Positions 1 to 8,926 of a stretch of DNA of 64,000 bases are shown here, one piece after another (the stretch's first letter is position 1; every line of letters starts with the position of its first letter). The position numbers were made by a program, and so were the translations under genes. The stretch covers positions 62,001-126,000 of the forward strand of contig NZ_AMSG01000008.1 of assembly GCF_000300875.1 (NCBI RefSeq), given 5' to 3'. The stretch is from Galbibacter marinus. GTDB taxonomy: Bacteria; Bacteroidota; Bacteroidia; Flavobacteriales; Flavobacteriaceae. The notes beneath the pieces were generated by a model. It was given only the letters and a program-made list of their open reading frames with translations, ran no database searches and was not told the origin of the DNA.

Positions 1-1
1 T

Positions 2-499
2 AATAACACCAGAATGCTGGCTGAATTAGGGCCAGATACTGGATGGGATTCCATAGCTGATTATCCACAAGCTGAAAATCTATCTAAATTTTTAAACAGC
101 CTAGATGTAGAAGATCAACTCACCAAGACCATTATTTACAACCTCAACCCAGCAGACAATGAAGTCATGGCCTCAATGATTGGAAACTTTAATGATGGAT
201 CAATCAAAGGAAAAGTACAGTTTGGTTCAGGATGGTGGTTTTTAGATCAAAAGGATGGAATGACCAAACAGATGAACGCATTATCGAACATGGGACTTAT
301 TAGTTGTTTTATAGGTATGCTTACAGATTCAAGAAGCTTTTTGTCCTTTCCTAGACATGAGTATTTTAGAAGGGTCTTATGTAACTTATTCGGCCAAGAA
401 ATCCAGCAAGGGGAATTACCGAATGACATGCCATGGATAGGTAAAATCATACAAGATATCTCATACAATAACGCAAAAGAGTACTTTAACTTTAAATAA
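2..499 (+). CDS. uxaC: Uronate isomerase, C-terminal part (gene starts before window)
   Basis: Uronate isomerase converts D-galacturonate to tagaturonate and D-glucuronate to fructuronate, the first cytoplasmic step of uronate breakdown. Only the C-terminal third is in view; the frame is open from base 2. The runs [20 protein letters not shown] and PRHEYFRR are hallmarks of the end of this amidohydrolase-fold family, and the Asp of TDSRS is a conserved active-site residue. The metal-binding N-terminal barrel lies outside the window. The stop is 20 bp before the KDG kinase gene, so this is an upstream member of the uronate operon. The downstream uxaB and uxaA genes favour the galacturonate branch. 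Confidence 0.95.
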   Translation, partial: NNTRMLAELGPDTGWDSIADYPQAENLSKFLNSLDVEDQLTKTIIYNLNPADNEVMASMIGNFNDGSIKGKVQFGSGWWFLDQKDGMTKQMNALSNMGLISCFIGMLTDSRSFLSFPRHEYFRRVLCNLFGQEIQQGELPNDMPWIGKIIQDISYNNAKEYFNFK

Positions 500-519
500 T
501 CATTATACGCTAATACCCT

Positions 520-1530
520 ATGAAAAAAGTCATTGCACTAGGTGAAATATTACTTCGGTTTTCCACCACAGATCACCTTAGAATCTCGCAATCCAATGCG
601 TTCAATGCTGATTATGGGGGTAGTGAACTAAATGTTCTTACCTCCGCGGCTAACTTTGGAATGGACTGCGAAATGGTCACGGTATTACCTAACAATGATC
701 TGGGAATGGCTGCTGTAATGCAAATGCGAAAGTTTAACATTGGCACAAAATTTATCCCAAAAGCTGGAGAGCGTCTTGGGCTTTACTTTTTAGAAAAAGG
801 AGCCTCTGTCCGCGGCAGTAAAATTATTTATGACCGAACGCATTCTAGTTTTTCTCAAATCAAGCCAGGAATGATCAATTGGGAGGATGTTTTCAAAGAA
901 GCAAGTTGGTTTCATTGGTCTGGAATAACCGCTGGTGTGTCACAAGGTGCTGCAGATGTATGTCTAGAAGCTATTGAAGTCGCTTATAAAATGGGACTAA
1001 CCATTTCTACGGATTTTAACTATAGAGCAAATCTTTGGAATTACGGAAAATCTGCAGGGGAAATTATGGAGGCTATGGTATCGAAATGTCATATTATCTT
1101 GGCAGGAGATTATGCGTCAAGACAATACTTTAACATCCATGCTAAGGGAGAATCTAAAGACGAATTGAATAAATCACTTTGTGAAAAATTAAAAGATCGT
1201 TTTCCAATAGCAGAAAAAATAATTATTACCCATCGCGATAATATTAGTGCTTTGCATAACAAGTGGAGTGCTGTACTCTACACTGATGGGAAACTGTTAA
1301 AATCCCAATCCTATGACATCACAGATATTGTTGACCGCATAGGAGCTGGTGATAGCTTTATGGGTGCATTGATTTACGGGTTAAATCACTTCGAAGACCA
1401 AAAAGCCCTAGAGTTTGCCGTTGCAGCATCATGCTTAAAACACACCATCTATGGGGATGCGAATTTAGTTACCACTCAAGAGGTTATTGATCTTACACAG
1501 GGAGATTCAACAGGAAGGGTGCGCAGATAG
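520..1530 (+). CDS. kdgK: 2-keto-3-deoxygluconate kinase (PfkB family)
   Basis: Phosphorylates 2-keto-3-deoxygluconate (KDG) to KDPG with ATP. The 336-residue length fits PfkB/ribokinase-type sugar kinases. The N-terminal GEILLRF and YGGSELNV segments fit the substrate-binding part, and DRIGAGDSF near residues 272-280 is the family's anion-hole and catalytic-base motif, with Asp278 the predicted base. It sits 20 bp after uxaC and 23 bp before the KDPG aldolase gene, so two consecutive pathway steps are adjacent. The sequence alone cannot exclude another acidic ketose as substrate, but the neighbours make KDG by far the best call. Confidence 0.93.
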   Translation: MKKVIALGEILLRFSTTDHLRISQSNAFNADYGGSELNVLTSAANFGMDCEMVTVLPNNDLGMAAVMQMRKFNIGTKFIPKAGERLGLYFLEKGASVRGSKIIYDRTHSSFSQIKPGMINWEDVFKEASWFHWSGITAGVSQGAADVCLEAIEVAYKMGLTISTDFNYRANLWNYGKSAGEIMEAMVSKCHIILAGDYASRQYFNIHAKGESKDELNKSLCEKLKDRFPIAEKIIITHRDNISALHNKWSAVLYTDGKLLKSQSYDITDIVDRIGAGDSFMGALIYGLNHFEDQKALEFAVAASCLKHTIYGDANLVTTQEVIDLTQGDSTGRVRR

Positions 1531-1553
1531 ATTTAATCATTTAAACAATCAAA

Positions 1554-2222
1554 ATGAAAACATATACCAGAATAGAAGTTCTCAAAACCATGGAAACAAC
1601 AGGTTTAGTACCCTTGTACTACAACCCTGAAGCAGAAGTGATGTGTGAAGTTGTAAAAGCTTGTTACCAAGGGGGAGCACGATTATTCGAATTTACCTCC
1701 CGGGGACCATTGGCTCACGAGGTGTTCACCACCCTTGTCAAATACTGTCAAAAAAACTGTCCTGACCTCATCCTTGGTGTGGGCTCGGTAACTGATGCAG
1801 GATCTGCTTCGTTGTACATGCAACTTGGAGCTCAATTTATTGTAACTCCTGTTTTTAGAGAAGATATCGCTAGGGTATGTAATCGTAGAAAAGTATTGTG
1901 GTCACCGGGATGCGGTTCTTTAACTGAAATTGCCTACGCTGAAGAATTCGGATGTGAAATCGTTAAATTATTTCCAGGCTCCATATACGGTCCTGAATTT
2001 GTAAAAGCAATCAAAGGACCTTGCCCCTGGACGCGTATTATGCCTACTGGCGGGGTGGACACCTCACAGAATAATTTAAAATCTTGGTTTAAGGCAGGCG
2101 TTAGTTGTGTAGGATTAGGTTCTAAGCTTATCACCAATGATCTTGTAAAAAATAAAGATTTTGAATTGTTAACAAATCAGGTAAAAAACATCTTGAATTT
2201 TATTGACTCTATAAAGGATTAA
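1554..2222 (+). CDS. eda: KDPG/KHG aldolase
   Basis: Class I aldolase that splits 2-keto-3-deoxy-6-phosphogluconate into pyruvate and glyceraldehyde-3-phosphate, the last step of uronate catabolism. The 222-residue length is normal. VKLFPG carries the predicted Schiff-base lysine (Lys138, matching Lys133 of the E. coli enzyme), FEFTSRG holds the conserved Glu and Arg region, and PTGGV is the phosphate-binding turn. It follows kdgK by 23 bp and precedes the transporter genes, so uptake and metabolism are transcribed together. Confidence 0.94.
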   Translation: MKTYTRIEVLKTMETTGLVPLYYNPEAEVMCEVVKACYQGGARLFEFTSRGPLAHEVFTTLVKYCQKNCPDLILGVGSVTDAGSASLYMQLGAQFIVTPVFREDIARVCNRRKVLWSPGCGSLTEIAYAEEFGCEIVKLFPGSIYGPEFVKAIKGPCPWTRIMPTGGVDTSQNNLKSWFKAGVSCVGLGSKLITNDLVKNKDFELLTNQVKNILNFIDSIKD

Positions 2223-2303
2223 GAACTTCCCATTACCAAAACCAATATAAAACTAAGCAAAAAGCATTTCAAGAATTTGGTTCTTGAAATTAATAACCGT
2301 CCT

Positions 2304-3284
2304 ATGAAACTTTTAACAAATATCTCAATCGTTGTAATTCTATTAACAACGCTACTCTCCTGTAATCAAACCAGCGAAGAAAAAGTAATAAAACTGGCTC
2401 ACGGACTCGATATAAATCATTCGGTTCATAAAGCAATGGAGATCATGGCTAAAGACTTAGAGGAAGTCTCCAGTGGGCAACTTACCATAAAAATATATCC
2501 CAATCAACAATTAGGCTCAGAACGAGAATGTCTGGAACTTCTTCAAATTGGAAGCTTGGACATGACTAAAGTCTCAGCAGGTGTTATGGAAAATTTCGCT
2601 CCTCAGATGAAAGTCTTAGGTCTTCCTTTTCTTTTTAGAGATAGAGAACATGCTTTTAAAGTACTAGATGGACCAATTGGGCAGGGATTACTCAACGAAG
2701 CTACCAAATCCTGGTTGAAAGGCCTGTGTTATTATGATGCTGGAAGCCGAAGTTTCTACACTATGGACCATCCAATCGAAACCCCAGAAGACTTAAAGGG
2801 TTTAAAAATAAGAGTTATGGAAAGCGCCACCTCCATGGCAATGGTTCAGAGTCTTGGTGGCTCTCCTACTCCAATCGCTTGGGGAGAGCTCTATACTGCT
2901 CTTCAACAAGGGGTCGTGGATGGAGCAGAAAACAATCCTCCAAGCTTTTACCTATCAAGGCATTATGAAGTTTGTAAGTACTACTCAATTGATGAGCATA
3001 CCATGCTACCAGATATTTTGGTAGTAGGAACACATTTATGGGACAAACTAAATACCCAAGAACAAAAATGGTTACAAGAGGCAGCCAGGAGATCTGTTGT
3101 GCATCAAAGAAAGTTGTGGGCGGACTCCGAAAAAGAAGCTTTAAACGCCATTAAAGAAGCTGGAGTAAAAGTGAATTATCCAGACAAAGACCCCTTTATA
3201 GAGGATGTTCAAAATATTTATGAGCAATACCAAAACAATCCAGAAATAAACACCCTCATCCAACAAATAAAAAAAACAAAATAA
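2304..3284 (+). CDS. TRAP transporter substrate-binding protein (DctP family), lipoprotein
   Basis: Periplasmic solute receptor of a TRAP transporter, which drives uptake by ion gradients rather than ATP. The ATG at 2304 is preferred over an in-frame TTG at 2277 because it gives a clean lipoprotein signal: MKLL, a hydrophobic stretch, then LLSC at residues 16-19. The mature part is DctP-like, with LKGLKIRVMES holding the Arg that pairs with the ligand carboxylate in this family, and GVVDGAENNP. The two membrane-subunit genes follow with gaps of 2 and 4 bp. Placed inside the uronate operon, the likely ligand is galacturonate or another hexuronate; that is inference from context. Confidence 0.92.
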   Translation: MKLLTNISIVVILLTTLLSCNQTSEEKVIKLAHGLDINHSVHKAMEIMAKDLEEVSSGQLTIKIYPNQQLGSERECLELLQIGSLDMTKVSAGVMENFAPQMKVLGLPFLFRDREHAFKVLDGPIGQGLLNEATKSWLKGLCYYDAGSRSFYTMDHPIETPEDLKGLKIRVMESATSMAMVQSLGGSPTPIAWGELYTALQQGVVDGAENNPPSFYLSRHYEVCKYYSIDEHTMLPDILVVGTHLWDKLNTQEQKWLQEAARRSVVHQRKLWADSEKEALNAIKEAGVKVNYPDKDPFIEDVQNIYEQYQNNPEINTLIQQIKKTK

Positions 3285-3286
3285 TT

Positions 3287-3748
3287 ATGAGCGCAATACG
3301 TCAAAAAATTGACCTTATTTTAAGTAGGACCCTCATTATCATAATGGGTTTAATGGTCATTAACGTTTTATGGCAGGTATTTTCCCGCTATCTTTCAGAA
3401 TCTCCTAGCTCCTTCACTGACGAATTATCAAGATATTTAATGATTTGGGTGGGGATTTTAGGTGCAGCCTACGTTTCAGGAAAAAATCAACATGTAGCTA
3501 TTGATTATTTACCCTCAAAACTAAAAGAAAAACCCAGAAGAAGGTTAGAGGTTTTAGTGCATATTATAGTTTTGTTATTTGCACTATTCGCATTGGTTAT
3601 CGGCGGTATCCGACTTGTGTACATAAGCTTCACCCTAGGACAAACAACACCCGCATTAGGCATGCCCTTGGCGGTGATTTACCTTGTTATTCCTCTGAGC
3701 GGATTGCTTATCATTTATTACAAATTAGCTGACTTACTTAAAAAATAA
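3287..3748 (+). CDS. TRAP transporter small membrane subunit (DctQ family)
   Basis: Small integral membrane subunit of the TRAP transporter, 153 residues, with four predicted transmembrane helices (about residues 10-30, 48-65, 85-108 and 125-148). The segment FTDELSRYLMIWVGILGAA is characteristic of DctQ proteins. It starts 2 bp after the receptor gene and ends 4 bp before the large permease, as in most three-gene TRAP systems. It is thought to support assembly of the permease rather than bind substrate. Confidence 0.92.
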   Translation: MSAIRQKIDLILSRTLIIIMGLMVINVLWQVFSRYLSESPSSFTDELSRYLMIWVGILGAAYVSGKNQHVAIDYLPSKLKEKPRRRLEVLVHIIVLLFALFALVIGGIRLVYISFTLGQTTPALGMPLAVIYLVIPLSGLLIIYYKLADLLKK

Positions 3749-3752
3749 AATT

Positions 3753-5048
3753 ATGGACTATACACCTGTTCTTGTACTTCTTATAAGTTTCTTATTTCTT
3801 CTTGCCATAGGAACTCCTGTGGCCTGGAGTATAACCATATCCTCTTTACTAACAATGATGGTATCCATTGATTCCATTGCCTCTTTTACCACAGTTTCAC
3901 AACGAATGGCCACTGGTCTAGACAGCTTTGCTTTATTAGCCATCCCCTTCTTTATTCTCTCGGGTGAACTGATGAACAAAGGAGGAATTGCGCACCGACT
4001 TATTGCCTTTGCCAAGACCTTGGTGGGATCTCTACCGGGTGGTCTTGCCTTAATTAATGTCATAGCCGCAATGCTCATGGGGGCTATTGCCGGCTCTGCC
4101 ATGGCTTCAGCCTCTGCAATGGGGAGTATTTTAGGTCCCGAGATGGAAAAGGAAGGTTATTCTAAAGAATTTGGAGTTGCCGTTAATATCACTTCATCCA
4201 CCACTGGACTTATTATTCCACCTAGTAATGTGCTTATTGTATACTCGCTTGCTAGTGGTGGAGTCTCTATTGCTGCCCTCTTCTTGGCTGGTTATATTCC
4301 TGGGATGCTCACTGGGTTGTTTTTAATGATTGTTGCTGCAATCTGGGCTAAAAAGAAGAAGTATAAAGTAGGAAAGCGTAGCTCACTAAAACAAGTATTT
4401 AAAACTTTTATTGATGCTCTACCAAGTCTGTTTTTACTAGTTGTGGTCATCGGTGGGATCGTAGTTGGTGTATTTACTGCAACTGAGGCCTCTGCAATTG
4501 CGGTTCTATATACCTTGGTTCTAGGCTTTGTATACAAAGAGATTTCTCTTAAAAAACTACCACAGATACTACTTGATTCCTCTGCAACTACTGCAGTAGT
4601 CATGCTTTTGATTGGGGCCTCAATGAGTATGTCTTGGGTGATGTCCTATGAAAACATTCCACAAGAAATCAGCAATGGTCTTTTACAGATAAGTGAAAAC
4701 CCAATTATCATACTCCTAATCATTAATCTTATTCTATTAGTCGTTGGTACCTTTATGGATATGACTCCAGCGGTTTTAATTTTCACACCCATCTTTTTAC
4801 CTATTGTTACAGCGTTAGGTATGGATCCAGTCCATTTTGGAATTATAATGGTTCTGAACCTTTGTATAGGACTCTGTACCCCCCCAGTAGGGTCGGTACT
4901 CTTTGTTGGGGTCGGGATTGCTAAGACGACCATAGAAAAAGTCCTCAAACCACTTATTCCAATGTTTGTAACCATGTTAATAGCCTTGTTTTTAATCACC
5001 TATTTCCCGCAATTAACATTATGGCTACCAAGCGTATTTGGATTTTAA
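3753..5048 (+). CDS. TRAP transporter large permease (DctM family)
   Basis: The 431-residue large subunit forms the transport path of the TRAP system, with about 12 hydrophobic helices over its whole length. Family marks include AIPFFILSGELMNKGGIA, GAIAGSAMASASAMG, a TGLIIPPSN loop and GLCTPPVGSVLF near the C terminus. It ends 27 bp before the tagaturonate reductase gene, so the permease is embedded within the catabolic operon. Several long open frames on the opposite strand here are by-products of the permease's codon pattern and are not annotated. Confidence 0.94.
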   Translation: MDYTPVLVLLISFLFLLAIGTPVAWSITISSLLTMMVSIDSIASFTTVSQRMATGLDSFALLAIPFFILSGELMNKGGIAHRLIAFAKTLVGSLPGGLALINVIAAMLMGAIAGSAMASASAMGSILGPEMEKEGYSKEFGVAVNITSSTTGLIIPPSNVLIVYSLASGGVSIAALFLAGYIPGMLTGLFLMIVAAIWAKKKKYKVGKRSSLKQVFKTFIDALPSLFLLVVVIGGIVVGVFTATEASAIAVLYTLVLGFVYKEISLKKLPQILLDSSATTAVVMLLIGASMSMSWVMSYENIPQEISNGLLQISENPIIILLIINLILLVVGTFMDMTPAVLIFTPIFLPIVTALGMDPVHFGIIMVLNLCIGLCTPPVGSVLFVGVGIAKTTIEKVLKPLIPMFVTMLIALFLITYFPQLTLWLPSVFGF

Positions 5049-5075
5049 AATATAAAATAAAATTTTGCTAAATAA

Positions 5076-6542
5076 ATGAAACAATTAAACAGAAATACGG
5101 TTAACCACCTTAAAAATTATCCTATCAAAGTACTGCAGTTCGGAGAAGGAAATTTCTTAAGAGCATTCGTTGATTATGCGATTCAAACCTTGAACGATCA
5201 GTGTGATTTCAAGGCAGGAGTTGCAGTGGTACAACCCTTATCTGGAGGGATGGTTGATAAACTTAACCAACAAGATGGTTTATATAACCTTTTTATGAAA
5301 GGTATATGGCAGGGAGAAGAAATACAAGAAAAAGAATTAATCTCTAGTATCGTTAAAGGTATTGATCCTTATAAAGATTTTAAGGCTTATCTGGACCTTG
5401 CCAAGTTAGAGGAGCTGGAATTTGTGATTTCTAACACCACAGAAGCTGGAATTGCGTTTAATCCTGAGGATCGTTATGAAATGCAACCTCCAAGTTCGTT
5501 CCCTGGAAAGCTGACACGTTTTCTATTTGAGCGTTTTAAGCATTTTAAGGGTGACCGAAATAAAGGGCTTACCATAATTCCATGTGAACTAATTAATCAC
5601 AATGCGGAAACCTTAAAAAAAATTATTTTACAATACATTGAGCTCTGGGAATTAGACAACGACTTTAAAACGTGGATTCTCGAGAGCACCCATTTTCATA
5701 ACACGCTTGTAGATAGAATTGTTCCAGGTTATCCTAAAGATGATATTTCGTCCTATAATCAGGAATTAGACTATGAAGATCATCTGATCGTAAGTGCTGA
5801 AAAATTCTTTTTATGGGTTATTGAAGGCGGAGAGGAACTCAAAGCCAAATTACCATTTCACAACACGGCATTGGATGTAAAAATTGTGGATGACATGCAA
5901 CCATATCGCACCAGGAAAGTGAGAATTTTAAATGGTGCGCACACCACCATGGTACCATTTTCTATCCTATTCGGAAATCAAACGGTTAAGGAAACTGTTG
6001 ACAATTCCTTTACGGGACCTTTTGTAAAGACAGCCTTATTTAATGAGATAATTCCTACCTTAGAGATGGACCGCCAAGAATTGGAAGATTTTGCAGAAGC
6101 TGTTCTAGATCGTTTTAGAAATCCATTTATAAAACATATGCTTTCCAGTATTGCGTTGAATTCCATTTCTAAATTTCAGGTCCGTGTATTACCAAGTTTA
6201 TTGGGATATGTAAAACTTAAAGGCAGACTACCAATACATCTAACTTTTGCTCTTGCTTGCTTAATTCGATTCTATAAATCACATTGGCAAGGTCAAGAGT
6301 TACCCGTGAACGACGATAAGGAAATTGTATCCCAATTTAAAGCGTTATGGAAACTGGAATCGTACGACCAAATAAGTGAGCAAGCACTCTCAAACATTAG
6401 TTTTTGGGGTCAAGACTTAACAAAAATAGAAGAACTAACCGATACAGTGTCCAAAGGGCTCAGCCTTATTGACACTTATGGTATTGAAAAAGGATTTGAT
6501 GCCTTTGTAAGGTATATAAATCAACAAGGCGAAGAAATTTAA
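5076..6542 (+). CDS. uxaB: Tagaturonate reductase (altronate oxidoreductase)
   Basis: NADH-dependent reduction of D-tagaturonate to D-altronate in the cytoplasm. The 488-residue protein belongs to the long-chain polyol dehydrogenase group: LQFGEGNFLRAF is the dinucleotide-binding region, and KVRILNGAHT contains the Lys, Asn and His active-site pattern. UxaB and the mannitol or fructuronate reductases are related, but the next gene being altronate dehydratase settles the assignment. Spacing is 27 bp to the permease gene and 19 bp to uxaA. Confidence 0.93.
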   Translation: MKQLNRNTVNHLKNYPIKVLQFGEGNFLRAFVDYAIQTLNDQCDFKAGVAVVQPLSGGMVDKLNQQDGLYNLFMKGIWQGEEIQEKELISSIVKGIDPYKDFKAYLDLAKLEELEFVISNTTEAGIAFNPEDRYEMQPPSSFPGKLTRFLFERFKHFKGDRNKGLTIIPCELINHNAETLKKIILQYIELWELDNDFKTWILESTHFHNTLVDRIVPGYPKDDISSYNQELDYEDHLIVSAEKFFLWVIEGGEELKAKLPFHNTALDVKIVDDMQPYRTRKVRILNGAHTTMVPFSILFGNQTVKETVDNSFTGPFVKTALFNEIIPTLEMDRQELEDFAEAVLDRFRNPFIKHMLSSIALNSISKFQVRVLPSLLGYVKLKGRLPIHLTFALACLIRFYKSHWQGQELPVNDDKEIVSQFKALWKLESYDQISEQALSNISFWGQDLTKIEELTDTVSKGLSLIDTYGIEKGFDAFVRYINQQGEEI

Positions 6543-6561
6543 ATGAAGAAAATAAGGCGTT

Positions 6562-8172
6562 ATGGAAAAGCAATTAATTAAAGTACATCCGAAAGACAAT
6601 GTTGCTGTGGCTTTGAAAAATATTTCAAAAGGGACGCAAATTGATTTTGAAAAACAATCTATAGAGGTAGTATCAGATGTTAAGGCCAAACACAAAATAG
6701 CCTTAACACCATTAGAGATCAATGATAAAATCATCATGTATGGTGTATTAGTTGGCAGCGCGAGTAAACCTATTGGGAAAGGAGAGGTCATTACTACAGA
6801 AAATGTAAAACATCAAAGTGAAAAAGTGTTCGGAAAAACCGAACAGTTCACTTGGACGCCACCTGAGGCAAGTCGGTGGAAAGATGAAACATTTATGGGG
6901 TATCACAGAAAAGACGGCCAAGTTGGAACCAGAAATGTATGGTTGTTCTTTCCCCTTGTGTTTTGTGAAAACAGGAATATCGAAGTCCTCAAAGAAGTCT
7001 TTGAAAAAGAACTGCTAAATCAGCATGTAAGCGAACAACAATTATTGCTGCGCTCACTACTAAATAAATCTGATCAGAGTTCTTCCTCAGTGGTTGCCCA
7101 ACCTGTTCCTGTATTCGATAATGTTGAGGTACAATTCATTACCCACCAAGGAGGATGCGGTGGCATACGCCAAGACTCAGAATCACTTGCTCGTTTGCTT
7201 GCTGGTTATGTAAACAATCCCAATGTCGCTGGCGCAACAGTGCTGAGTTTGGGTTGCCAAAACCTCCAGATACGGATTTTTAAAGACGCTTTAACAGCTG
7301 TCGCACCGGAGAACACAAAGCCAGTACTGATATACGAACAACAACAGATGGGTACAGTGGATAATATGCTCAATACTATTATTACAGACTCATTTGAGGC
7401 CATTAAAAAAGCCAATGAAATCAAACGCAGCCCTGCGTCAATTTCAAAACTTAGGATAGGACTTGAATGTGGAGGATCAGATGGATTCTCAGGGATTTCA
7501 GCCAATCCGACTCTAGGTCATGTTTCTGATATCATGGCAGCAGTAGGTGGTTCAGCAATTCTTTCTGAATTTCCAGAACTCTGTGGTGTAGAACAAGAAC
7601 TTGTTAATCGTTGTGTGGAGGAGAAAGATGGTAAGCGTTTTTTAGAATTGATGAAAGCCTATGAAAAGTCAGTGGTAGATGCGGGATCAGGATTTGATAT
7701 GAATCCATCCCCTGGAAACATTAAGGATGGATTAATTACTGATGCTATGAAATCTGCAGGTGCTGCTAAAAAAGGTGGAACATCACCTGTTTCAGAAGTG
7801 TTGGATTATACTGAATATGTCACAAAACCAGGCCTAACATTACTTTGTACCCCAGGAAATGATGTAGAAAGTACTACTGCAATGGCAGGCTCAGGGGCAA
7901 ATATCATTCTATTTACTACTGGACTGGGTACTCCTACTGGAAATCCCATTACTCCAGTCATTAAGGTATCCTCTAATACGGAGCTTGCTGAAAAAATGCC
8001 TGATATTATAGACTTTGAAACCGGGGCAATTATTCGAGGAGAAAAAACAATAGAACAAACTGCCGATCAACTGATGGAATACATTCTTGAAGTTGCCAGT
8101 GGTAAACCTACCAAGGCAATGGAATTAAATCAAAGTGATTTTATTCCGTGGAAAAGAGGCGTTTCGCTATAA
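6562..8172 (+). CDS. uxaA: Altronate dehydratase
   Basis: Iron-dependent dehydration of D-altronate to 2-keto-3-deoxygluconate, which feeds the kdgK and eda products. The 536-residue protein has the usual two parts: an N-terminal SAF domain (about residues 1-95) and the dehydratase proper. The latter carries HQGGCGGIRQDSE, LSLGCQ and GLECGGSDGFSG, whose cysteines are candidates for metal binding, and CTPGNDVESTTAMAG near the C terminus. It is the last gene of the uronate operon and faces a convergent DinB-like gene across a hairpin. Confidence 0.94.
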   Translation: MEKQLIKVHPKDNVAVALKNISKGTQIDFEKQSIEVVSDVKAKHKIALTPLEINDKIIMYGVLVGSASKPIGKGEVITTENVKHQSEKVFGKTEQFTWTPPEASRWKDETFMGYHRKDGQVGTRNVWLFFPLVFCENRNIEVLKEVFEKELLNQHVSEQQLLLRSLLNKSDQSSSSVVAQPVPVFDNVEVQFITHQGGCGGIRQDSESLARLLAGYVNNPNVAGATVLSLGCQNLQIRIFKDALTAVAPENTKPVLIYEQQQMGTVDNMLNTIITDSFEAIKKANEIKRSPASISKLRIGLECGGSDGFSGISANPTLGHVSDIMAAVGGSAILSEFPELCGVEQELVNRCVEEKDGKRFLELMKAYEKSVVDAGSGFDMNPSPGNIKDGLITDAMKSAGAAKKGGTSPVSEVLDYTEYVTKPGLTLLCTPGNDVESTTAMAGSGANIILFTTGLGTPTGNPITPVIKVSSNTELAEKMPDIIDFETGAIIRGEKTIEQTADQLMEYILEVASGKPTKAMELNQSDFIPWKRGVSL

Positions 8173-8177
8173 GTTTT

Positions 8178-8230
8178 AAAAAAAATAAAACCCATCCACT
8201 ACTAATTACTTTGTTATTTATGGATGGGTT
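8178..8230 (-). terminator. Intrinsic terminator between uxaA and the DinB-like gene
   Basis: AACCCATCCA at 8189-8198 pairs perfectly with TGGATGGGTT at 8221-8230 around a 22-base loop. Read on the minus strand the stem runs into a T-rich tract (8190 down to 8178), a good terminator for the DinB-like gene. On the plus strand only TTTT follows a few bases later, so it may also stop uxaA transcripts, less strongly. Confidence 0.7.
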
Positions 8231-8256
8231 AAATTTTAAGAGCCTATATTGTAAAA

Positions 8257-8781
8257 TTAGAACAGCTTTTCCTTCGGTGGTTTCTCTCCAACAAGCCGAA
8301 GATAGATGGTTGTTTGTCCACGATGATGGGTTTGGTGTTCAAATGCTTTATTTAAAGCAGCGTTTCTAGTTAAATCAAATTGACCGAACACTTTAATGGA
8401 TTCATTTAACCGATCATCTGTCAATGATTTTAAATTATCAATTACAAAATCATAACCTGCATTAACCAGTTTGATGACATTTTCCGCTGAGGTATCCTCA
8501 GTTTTTTCAGACTCTCCCCTACCAACAGGACTTTCAACGCCAAAAATAACAGATCCAAATCCATAATTGGCATCTGTAATGTGTAACATTTGCTCAGCAA
8601 AGGAGCGAACATCTTTAGTGGGTTTAAAATCGAACTGATCACTAGGCATAGCTTCCATATACTCCAATGTATAGGCTTTAGCCCGTTCCCAGTCCTTAAT
8701 TATTTTAGCAGTTTCCTGCCCTTGCGTTACAAAAGATCCGCTTAACAGCAAAAGAGTGATTACTAACCGAATGGTATTCAT
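8257..8781 (-). CDS. Exported DinB-like metal-binding protein
   Basis: A 174-residue protein with an N-terminal signal peptide (about residues 1-21, ending FVTQGQ) and a DinB/YfiT-type four-helix bundle. The expected metal-ligand histidines appear: one in EQMLHITD and two in EHQTHHRGQ near the C terminus, the typical spacing of this superfamily. Related proteins include thiol transferases and mycothiol- or bacillithiol-dependent enzymes, but many are uncharacterised and no substrate can be named. The gene is single, convergent to the uronate operon and upstream of nothing obvious; a link to pectin use is not supported. Confidence 0.82.
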   Translation of the reverse strand: MNTIRLVITLLLLSGSFVTQGQETAKIIKDWERAKAYTLEYMEAMPSDQFDFKPTKDVRSFAEQMLHITDANYGFGSVIFGVESPVGRGESEKTEDTSAENVIKLVNAGYDFVIDNLKSLTDDRLNESIKVFGQFDLTRNAALNKAFEHQTHHRGQTTIYLRLVGEKPPKEKLF

Positions 8782-8926
8782 TGATTTAATTTTTTGGTTG
8801 GTACTTAATTTTAAACTGATTCCCTAATTAGCTAACCTGAGAAACTACAGAAATCCAATCTAAAATTAATGAATTTATTAATTACCAAGTAATTGTAAGC
8901 CAAAAATTTAATCATGAAAAAGTTGA

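Noticed and set aside
3758-4999. Three long open frames on the minus strand inside the DctM permease gene
   Set aside because: They mirror the hydrophobic codon pattern of the permease, lack family resemblance, and overlap a clearly real gene over their whole length.
8148-8369. Plus-strand 73-codon frame spanning the uxaA end and the DinB-like gene
   Set aside because: It overlaps both real genes and crosses the terminator hairpin; no recognisable product.
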